Positions 23,122-28,007 of a stretch of DNA of 28,007 bases are shown piece after piece. A program made the position numbers and the translations under genes. Below the pieces are notes generated by a model. It saw only the letters and a list, made by a program, of their open reading frames with translations. It did not search any database and had not been told where the DNA came from. The stretch's first letter is position 1. Every line of letters begins with the position of its first letter. The DNA comes from CAYVQU01 sp964453155 (GTDB lineage Bacteria; Chloroflexota; Anaerolineae; Anaerolineales; UBA11858), in the NCBI GenBank assembly GCA_964453155.1, contig CAYVQU010000059.1:1-28007 (forward strand), written 5' to 3'.

Positions 23122-24204
23122 TCACGAATACGGCGTCTCCAAGATCGTATTCACCATCGCCCAGAAATTTTCGAGGGGCGTATCGAGTTGCACGTGATGA
23201 GTCGGCGCTAAAATCAGGCCTCCATTGTGGCCCACCGTTTCCAAACGTTGCTTTACTTCCGCGGCCACATCCTCAGGGGTGCCGAAAGGCAGGGTCTGCT
23301 GCTCGTCCAGGGTGCCCCAAAACGAGAGTTGGTTGCCATATTGGGCTTTGATTTTAGCGGGATCCATTGAGACCGGTTGAATGGGATTCAAAATATCCAG
23401 CCCAATCTCGATTAATTCGGGAATAATCGGTTCGACATTGCCATCGGAGTGGTAGGCGATTTTTACGTCCGGGTTGATTGCCCGCAACTCGGCGATAAAG
23501 TCTGCCATGCGCGGCTTGAGAAATTTGCGCCACATTCGGGGGGAAATCATCATTTTATGTTGGGCCCCGACATCATCCCCCGCCCAAATCATATCCACCC
23601 CCAGTTCGACGAGTTTTTTTGCCGCAGTCAGGTGATATTGATAGGGAATATCCAGAATTTCATTCGCTAGCTCGGGGGCGACAACCATATCGAGCAGCAT
23701 CTGCTCTAAACCACGGAGCGCCCAGGCGGTTTCAAAAATGGTCGTAGCGACCACCCCTACGATCCAGTAATCCGCCTTGAAATTATGGATCATCTCCTCG
23801 GCATCAGTATATAATTCTGGGCGGTGAGGGTCGGGGGGGTTGTAGCTGGAGATAGCGGCCTCATCTGCGAGCGGATTGGAATCAATTTCGGTGTAGTGCC
23901 CGCGCCCAAACGGCGTGTTGTAGGGGTGAATTTGCCAACCGATCCCCCATTCATCGACGTACGGCTTGTCATCTAGATAATAAGAATTCGCCCATCCGAC
24001 CGAGGTCAACAGCATATCCTGCCCCAGAGAACGTTCTAACTCATAAGTATTGCCGCCGCCGTGGGGGTTATGCGCCGCTTTCCCTTTAAGTTCCAAATCT
24101 GCCCGCAGCCGATCGGCAAATTCGGGCGTGAAACTGATTTGCATGGGGCAGCGATCGGGTTTTTCATGGTTCAGGACGGTTAAAACTCGTTCTCTCGGTT
24201 TCAT
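23122..24204 (-). CDS. URO-D superfamily protein with HSDG motif
   Basis: This 360-aa TIM-barrel protein is from the same superfamily as the one at 18267-19352, beginning KPRERVLTVLNHEKPDRCP. At the position of the HSCG motif it has YHSDGN (His252, Asp254), and the following Cys is replaced (GLDILNPIQP). It therefore lacks the cysteine ligand of cobamide methyltransferases. WAGDDVGAQHKMMISPRMW and the C-terminal APTHHVQLDTPLENF are characteristic of uncharacterised URO-D members found in sugar loci. ATG 24204 follows GGAG by 7 bases. The gene stands between the importer operon (terminator at 24320-24355) and the GH17-like cluster. The function is unknown, and it is unlikely to be HemE because the HemE N-terminal substrate arginines are missing. 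Confidence 0.82.
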   Translation of the reverse strand: MKPRERVLTVLNHEKPDRCPMQISFTPEFADRLRADLELKGKAAHNPHGGGNTYELERSLGQDMLLTSVGWANSYYLDDKPYVDEWGIGWQIHPYNTPFGRGHYTEIDSNPLADEAAISSYNPPDPHRPELYTDAEEMIHNFKADYWIVGVVATTIFETAWALRGLEQMLLDMVVAPELANEILDIPYQYHLTAAKKLVELGVDMIWAGDDVGAQHKMMISPRMWRKFLKPRMADFIAELRAINPDVKIAYHSDGNVEPIIPELIEIGLDILNPIQPVSMDPAKIKAQYGNQLSFWGTLDEQQTLPFGTPEDVAAEVKQRLETVGHNGGLILAPTHHVQLDTPLENFWAMVNTILETPYS

Positions 24205-24225
24205 CGCATTGCTCCAAAAATTATT

Positions 24226-24290
24226 GCACGCAAAGCCGCTAAGGCACAAAGAAAACTATGGGAAACTTTGCGTCTCGGCATCTTGGCGAG
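24226..24290. repeat. Degenerate CGCAAAG hairpin repeat
   Basis: GCACGCAAAGCCGCTAAGG (from 24226) is answered by CTTTGCGTCTCGGCATCTTGGCG (from 24266). The arms pair imperfectly and are clearly related to the perfect hairpin at 9267-9335. It lies just upstream of the URO-D gene. Confidence 0.6.
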
Positions 24291-24319
24291 AGAAATTTAA
24301 AGTTTCGAGTAGAAAATAT

Positions 24320-24355
24320 TAGCTCCTCGAGTGCAAAGGCAATCTCGAGGAGCTA
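24320..24355 (-). terminator. Terminator of the sugar importer operon
   Basis: TAGCTCCTCGAG (24320-24331) pairs perfectly with CTCGAGGAGCTA (24344-24355) around a 12-base loop. On the minus strand the stem is followed by ATATTTTCT. It begins 18 bp after the end of the malG-like gene. Confidence 0.75.
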
Positions 24356-24373
24356 AAAATGGAGAAGAACTCT

Positions 24374-25231
24374 TTATCCTTTGAGACCGCTGGTCACCAC
24401 TCCTTGGAGGATATATTTCTGTCCAAAGAAGAAGACGACAATCAGCGGGATGATATACAAGACACTGGCCGCCAGAGAGACGGTATACAACGATATCCCT
24501 TGGGGATTCTTGAAAGCCGTTGTCAGGGCCACCCCCAACAGCGTTTTGCTGGCACTCAGATAAATGGAAGGAGTTAGATAGTCACCCCAAACACCGATGA
24601 TGGCAAAAATCATCACGGTGGCTAGGACCGGTTTGGCGTTGGGGAGGAAAATCTGCATATAGATGCGGAATGGGCCGCAGCCATCCACTTCGGCGGCCTC
24701 TTCAATTTCCCGCGGGAACCCCAGGAAAAATTGGCGGAACATGAAGATATAAAAGGGACTACCGCCTAAGGCTCCCAAAATCCAGGGCCAGTAGGTGTTG
24801 GTCAGTTTTAGACGGGCATAGAGGATAAACTGCGGAATTAAGATCACAATAAAGGGCACAATCAACATCGCGATGACGATGGAGAACAATTTTCCGCTGC
24901 CCGGCACCGAATAACGGGCAAAAGCATAGCCAACTAATGAACTGATCAGGGCATTAATTATGGCCGTTCCGACCGCCAACAAACCCGTCCGAGCGGCGAT
25001 TTCGGCGAAGGGGGTCAATTCAAAAATCAAGCGGTAGTTTTCCCATTGCCAAATCTCAGGGAAGATGATAATAGGATAAGACATGTATTCGGCATCGAGT
25101 TTGAAGGAGGCGATGAAGAGAAAAAACACCGGCGCAATCAAAAACAGCGAGGTAAAGATCAAGGTTGAGTAACCGAAGGCGCGACCAACCCGTTTTTGAA
25201 TATTACCGCGTTGTGAAATTGTAAGGTTCAT
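24374..25231 (-). CDS. ABC sugar transporter permease, MalG family
   Basis: This is an inner-membrane permease of a CUT1 carbohydrate importer. About six helices are visible (22-42, 82-103, 115-137, 148-168, 203-225, 255-275). The EAA loop that docks the ATPase is EEAAEVDGCGPFRIYMQIFLP (177-197, first residues EEAAEVDG). It overlaps the malF-like stop (TAATG), preceded by a strong GGAGGT. With the MalF-like protein it forms the channel. Confidence 0.95.
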   Translation of the reverse strand: MNLTISQRGNIQKRVGRAFGYSTLIFTSLFLIAPVFFLFIASFKLDAEYMSYPIIIFPEIWQWENYRLIFELTPFAEIAARTGLLAVGTAIINALISSLVGYAFARYSVPGSGKLFSIVIAMLIVPFIVILIPQFILYARLKLTNTYWPWILGALGGSPFYIFMFRQFFLGFPREIEEAAEVDGCGPFRIYMQIFLPNAKPVLATVMIFAIIGVWGDYLTPSIYLSASKTLLGVALTTAFKNPQGISLYTVSLAASVLYIIPLIVVFFFGQKYILQGVVTSGLKG

Positions 25232-26205
25232 TAGTCACCTCCGGGGGCGTCGTAGTAGACCCAGAATTTTTGGGACCAAAAAACGACTGCAGTGAGAATT
25301 AAAACGCCCACAAACAACATCCAGAGCAGGGCGGTACCATAACCAAACCGTCCGGTGACAAAAATTTGGCGGTGCGTATGGATCATGTAGAGATAAATTG
25401 GCCTGGGAGGTACGGTAGCCGTCGTAATGCCGACCTGGGTGAGTACGAGCGGTAAGTTGAGTTGTTGAAAAGCACCGATCAAACCTAAGATCAATTGGAA
25501 GAAAATTACCGGCGTCATGAGCGGCAGGGTCACATGACGGAATGATTGTAAGGCATTGGCCCCGTCGATCTTGGCCGCTTCGAGTAATTCCGTTGGAATC
25601 CCCTGTAACCCGGCCAAAAAGATCACCATCCCGGCCCCCAAGCCGCCCCAGACGGCAATCGTCGTCATTCCTGGCATGGAGTAATCTGATAGCCAACCAA
25701 TCGCCACCGGCTCAGGAGTGAATTGACTGATCAGGTGGTTGAGCATCCCGAAATTGCGCTCAAGGATGATGCGCCAGGCCGTAATCGCCGCAGTGATTGG
25801 GATCAAGCTGGGGAGATAGAATATCGTGCGGAACAAACCTCGGGCTTTGACATCTTGATTCAGGATGACCGCCAGGGTAAACGAAATAATCAACCATAAC
25901 GGCAGGTTCAACGCGCCCCAAATCAGGGTTTGCCGGAGTGAATAGGCCACATCAGGATCATCGAAAATCCCCCGTTGATAATTGCCAAACCCCACCCACT
26001 TGAGCGTTAACAGATTGAGACCATCATAATTGGTAAAAGAGGTTAGCACCCCCACAACGAGCGGAAATACCCCTAGGACAATGAAACCGATCAACCACGG
26101 CGAGACCATCGCGTAAAACGTAAGGGTTCGACGCTGGTCGCGGGTCAGGTTGCGTTTCCGGATTTGGCCCTGCGGTTCGCTTGATAATGTCGTATTTGCT
26201 TCCAT
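25231..26205 (-). CDS. ABC sugar transporter permease, MalF family
   Basis: This is the partner permease of the CUT1 importer, 324 aa. Helices are visible near 30-55, 92-115, 125-145, 183-200, 232-250 and 285-310. The EAA loop begins ELLEAAKIDGANALQ (207-221). ATG 26205 is used because AAGGAA lies 6 bases upstream; a TTG two codons earlier is less likely. The N-terminus is cytoplasmic and basic (IRKRNLTRDQRR). The gene is separated by 224 bp, including a strong hairpin, from the binding-protein gene. Confidence 0.95.
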   Translation of the reverse strand: MEANTTLSSEPQGQIRKRNLTRDQRRTLTFYAMVSPWLIGFIVLGVFPLVVGVLTSFTNYDGLNLLTLKWVGFGNYQRGIFDDPDVAYSLRQTLIWGALNLPLWLIISFTLAVILNQDVKARGLFRTIFYLPSLIPITAAITAWRIILERNFGMLNHLISQFTPEPVAIGWLSDYSMPGMTTIAVWGGLGAGMVIFLAGLQGIPTELLEAAKIDGANALQSFRHVTLPLMTPVIFFQLILGLIGAFQQLNLPLVLTQVGITTATVPPRPIYLYMIHTHRQIFVTGRFGYGTALLWMLFVGVLILTAVVFWSQKFWVYYDAPGGD

Positions 26206-26263
26206 GAGCAATTCCTTGCAACTACAAATTTTATTTTATGAACAATGATGCCAAATGATTTGG

Positions 26264-26298
26264 ATTGGGGAGGTCAGCGCAGTGCTGACCTCCCCAAT
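26264..26298. repeat. Perfect hairpin between binding-protein and permease genes
   Basis: ATTGGGGAGGTCAGC (26264-26278) and its exact reverse complement (26284-26298) enclose a 5-base loop. No U-tract follows on either strand. In this position, after a binding-protein gene, such stems often stabilise the upstream mRNA and lower expression of the permeases. It may also be a dispersed repeat. The rest of the 224-bp gap shows nothing else clear. Confidence 0.7.
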
Positions 26299-26429
26299 TG
26301 TAAACCTCTCTACGGGTTTGAACAGGTTTCGGCGGGAACGTTGGACTAAAAATTCATATTGAAACCGAAATCCGTTTAGACATTGCGGTTATTAAGTTGC
26401 TCTTTTCAAAAGAACAAACCGCAAAGCAC

Positions 26430-27815
26430 TTAGCCCATAATGCGTTCGATGCTTTCCTTGATGGAGAGGTTAACTTCAGATTCCACACCAGCGACTAACT
26501 CATCAAATGAGATCGCGCCAGTCAGGGCCTGATCCAAGTATTTGCTCCAGGAGTCGGGCACTACAGTCTCACCCACGAAGGGGTTGAACTGAATCGGCTC
26601 CACGTCTAAGGCTAATTCACCTTCCAAAACCTTGAAGCACTGCTTCTGGAAGTCGGTTTCCTGCGGGATCAACGGAACCTGGGACTTGAGGGCGGGAACA
26701 CCCCAACCCGAGCCGGCGCGTTCCACGGAGGGGGCACCACCGTGGTAGAACTCGAAGACTTTCCAGGCTGCATCCGGGTTCTGAGAACCGGAGGTCATGA
26801 TAGCACCGGTGGAGGTGATGGTGCGGTCGTTGCGGACACCTGTCCAGGTGGGGGCGGGCAGCATCATAACGTTGCCGCGGTTGTCATCGCTCTCAGCCAT
26901 GGCGCTGAACCAGAACCCGTATTGTTCCATCGCCAGCACATTGGCGAGGAAGTCGTTGCCGGTCCAACCACCGGGGCTGGGCAACTGCGGGCTGACGGTG
27001 TAGGGCGCTTCGGCCATGTCGTAGTACCACTTGACGACGGCTTTGGCGTCTTCGTTGTCATTAATGATCATCTTGTCGAAGCCAGCCGAGTATAAGCTCT
27101 GGCCGGTCTCATCCAAGATATTCTGCCAATAGCGATCCATCCAACCATTTTCCCAGGCGAAACCATATTGCATCAGGCGGTCGCCATCGAATTTGGTCAA
27201 CTCAGCCGAGGCCGCCATGACCTCATCATAGGTCATCGCTTTGGTGTCATCGGGGGTCCCGAGGCCAGCCTCTTCGAAGAGGGCTTTGTTGGCGAAGATG
27301 GTCAGGTCAGGGGAGAAGTCCTTGGCCATACCATAAATTTTGCCGGAACCAATCTCGAGCGGACTTTCGGCCTTGTAGTAATCGTTGGCGGGCATCAGGT
27401 CGTCGATCTTGATCATTTCGCTGGCTTCGAAATAGGGGGTCATATCATAGAGCAAACCCCGGGCCAGGAATTGGGGCACCGAAGGAGCCTGAACGCGATA
27501 GATATCTGGCGGTGTGCCCGCAGCGTACATCGCGAAGAAGCGAGTGGGGTCGGCGCCGTCCACAACCTCGAGAGTGATGCCAGGATTTTCTTCTTGGAAA
27601 GTGTTGACATGATCCTCAGTGAATTCATGGAGGAAGTGCATGCAGACCACATGCCCAGAGGCCGGTGCGGCTTCCGGTTCTTCCATCATTTCTTCTTCCA
27701 TAGGTTCTTCAACAACCGGTTCAGCGGCGGGCTTACAGCTGGCCAGCAGGGCACCGGCGCCCAGAGTGCCGGTCAATTTCAACATTTCACGGCGGGTCAA
27801 TTTCTTGGTAGTCAT
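26430..27815 (-). CDS. Sugar ABC transporter substrate-binding lipoprotein
   Basis: This is the extracytoplasmic receptor of the importer, family SBP_bac_1. The leader has a twin-arginine-type LTRREMLKLTG and a lipobox LLASC (Cys27), followed by an acidic Glu/Met-rich tether (35-52). The mature part shows the alternating lobes of the family (GHVVCMHFLHEFTEDHVNTF, GADPTRFFAMYAAGTPPDIYR, FANKALFEEAGL). AGGAGG lies 11 bases before the ATG. The gene is first in the importer operon. No cognate MsmK/MalK-type ATPase lies in the window, so a shared ATPase elsewhere is likely. The ligand cannot be read from the sequence. Confidence 0.95.
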   Translation of the reverse strand: MTTKKLTRREMLKLTGTLGAGALLASCKPAAEPVVEEPMEEEMMEEPEAAPASGHVVCMHFLHEFTEDHVNTFQEENPGITLEVVDGADPTRFFAMYAAGTPPDIYRVQAPSVPQFLARGLLYDMTPYFEASEMIKIDDLMPANDYYKAESPLEIGSGKIYGMAKDFSPDLTIFANKALFEEAGLGTPDDTKAMTYDEVMAASAELTKFDGDRLMQYGFAWENGWMDRYWQNILDETGQSLYSAGFDKMIINDNEDAKAVVKWYYDMAEAPYTVSPQLPSPGGWTGNDFLANVLAMEQYGFWFSAMAESDDNRGNVMMLPAPTWTGVRNDRTITSTGAIMTSGSQNPDAAWKVFEFYHGGAPSVERAGSGWGVPALKSQVPLIPQETDFQKQCFKVLEGELALDVEPIQFNPFVGETVVPDSWSKYLDQALTGAISFDELVAGVESEVNLSIKESIERIMG

Positions 27816-27895
27816 TTCTAACTAAGCCTCCTGCTTACGTGCGTGTCGGATTGTGCTTTCGAATAAAACTGGCATAATTAACCTTCACGCCTGAG

Positions 27896-27966
27896 CAGTT
27901 TCCGGTTTGAGCTTGGGCTTTATCACAAATTACTTTCCGGAATCTGCTTATGTTTTTAGTTTCCGG
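27896..27966. promoter_or_regulatory. Three spaced TTTCCGG repeats upstream of the importer
   Basis: TTTCCGG occurs at 27899, 27934 and 27960, with similar neighbours (CAGTTTCCGGTTTG, TACTTTCCGGAATC and TAGTTTCCGGTAAC). Spacings are 35 and 26 bases. They lie 84 to 151 bp upstream of the binding-protein ATG, where an activator or repressor could bind. No convincing promoter could be fixed. Confidence 0.4.
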
Positions 27967-27975
27967 TAACTGAAG

Positions 27976-28000
27976 CTGCTCCGAGAAGAGCATGGAGCAG
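27976..28000. other. Short hairpin at window end
   Basis: CTGCTCC (27976-27982) pairs with GGAGCAG (27994-28000) around an 11-base loop. It is about 160 bp upstream of the importer operon and may be a terminator stem of a gene beyond the window, but no U-tract is visible. Confidence 0.35.
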
Positions 28001-28007
28001 TAAGAAC

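Noticed and set aside
18267..24204. URO-D proteins as HemE of heme synthesis
   Set aside because: Both lack the conserved HemE N-terminal arginine motif, and no other tetrapyrrole gene is present.
27168..27821. Plus-strand open frame of 217 codons
   Set aside because: It is the antisense shadow of the substrate-binding protein gene, with His/Gly-rich translation and no motifs.

Overview
The window reads as a carbohydrate-utilisation and export region of a free-living bacterium of moderate GC. The combination of a DUF5107-TPR protein, several glycoside hydrolases (GH), two URO-D paralogues, a MalF/MalG/solute-binding ABC importer, a Tat-type lipoprotein signal on the binding protein and abundant dispersed palindromic repeats suggests Chloroflexota, probably an Anaerolineae-like lineage. 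That placement is an inference from protein style and repeat content, not a database match. I see no rRNA, tRNA, CRISPR array or transposase.

Layout. Positions 131-4344 (minus strand) hold a GH30-like lipoprotein (131-1504), a GH43 beta-xylosidase/arabinofuranosidase-type enzyme (1530-3041), a repeat-rich 559 bp intergenic region, and a GntR/UTRA repressor (3601-4344). The divergent 157 bp region contains a near-consensus sigma70 promoter for the repressor with an AraR-like palindrome on its start site. Positions 4502-9254 (plus strand) encode an FtsX/MacB-type permease and two ATPases, one of them carrying a C-terminal AbrB-like domain. A long hairpin (9267-9335) separates this operon from the convergent minus-strand genes.

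Everything from 9345 to 27815 is on the minus strand. In transcription order it contains: an ABC sugar importer (binding protein 27815-26430, two permeases to 24374, no ATPase), a terminator, a URO-D family protein (24204-23122), then a tight cluster of a GH17-like enzyme, a divergent GroEL-like chaperonin overlapping it by 8 nt, an Asp-box beta-propeller and a second URO-D protein (22937-18267). After that come an iron-sulfur-flavoprotein-like gene, a GH2 beta-galactosidase-type enzyme, and a very tight trio of NodB-like deacetylase, DUF5107-TPR protein and a GH43 enzyme resembling exo-beta-1,3-galactanases (15039-10073). It ends with a small free-standing concanavalin-like domain protein.

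How it may work together (inference): the GH43_24-like, GH2, GH30-like and GH43 enzymes would suit a branched galactan/arabinoxylan-type glycan, with oligosaccharides imported by the MalFG system and trimmed in the cytoplasm, since only the GH30-like protein and the binding protein carry export signals. The least expected parts are the chaperonin-like protein translationally coupled to a glycosidase, the AbrB-tailed transporter ATPase, and a perfect 33-nt palindrome sitting in frame inside the DUF5107-TPR gene. At least six degenerate copies of a CGCAGA/CGCAAAGACGC-type hairpin family mark the operon boundaries.
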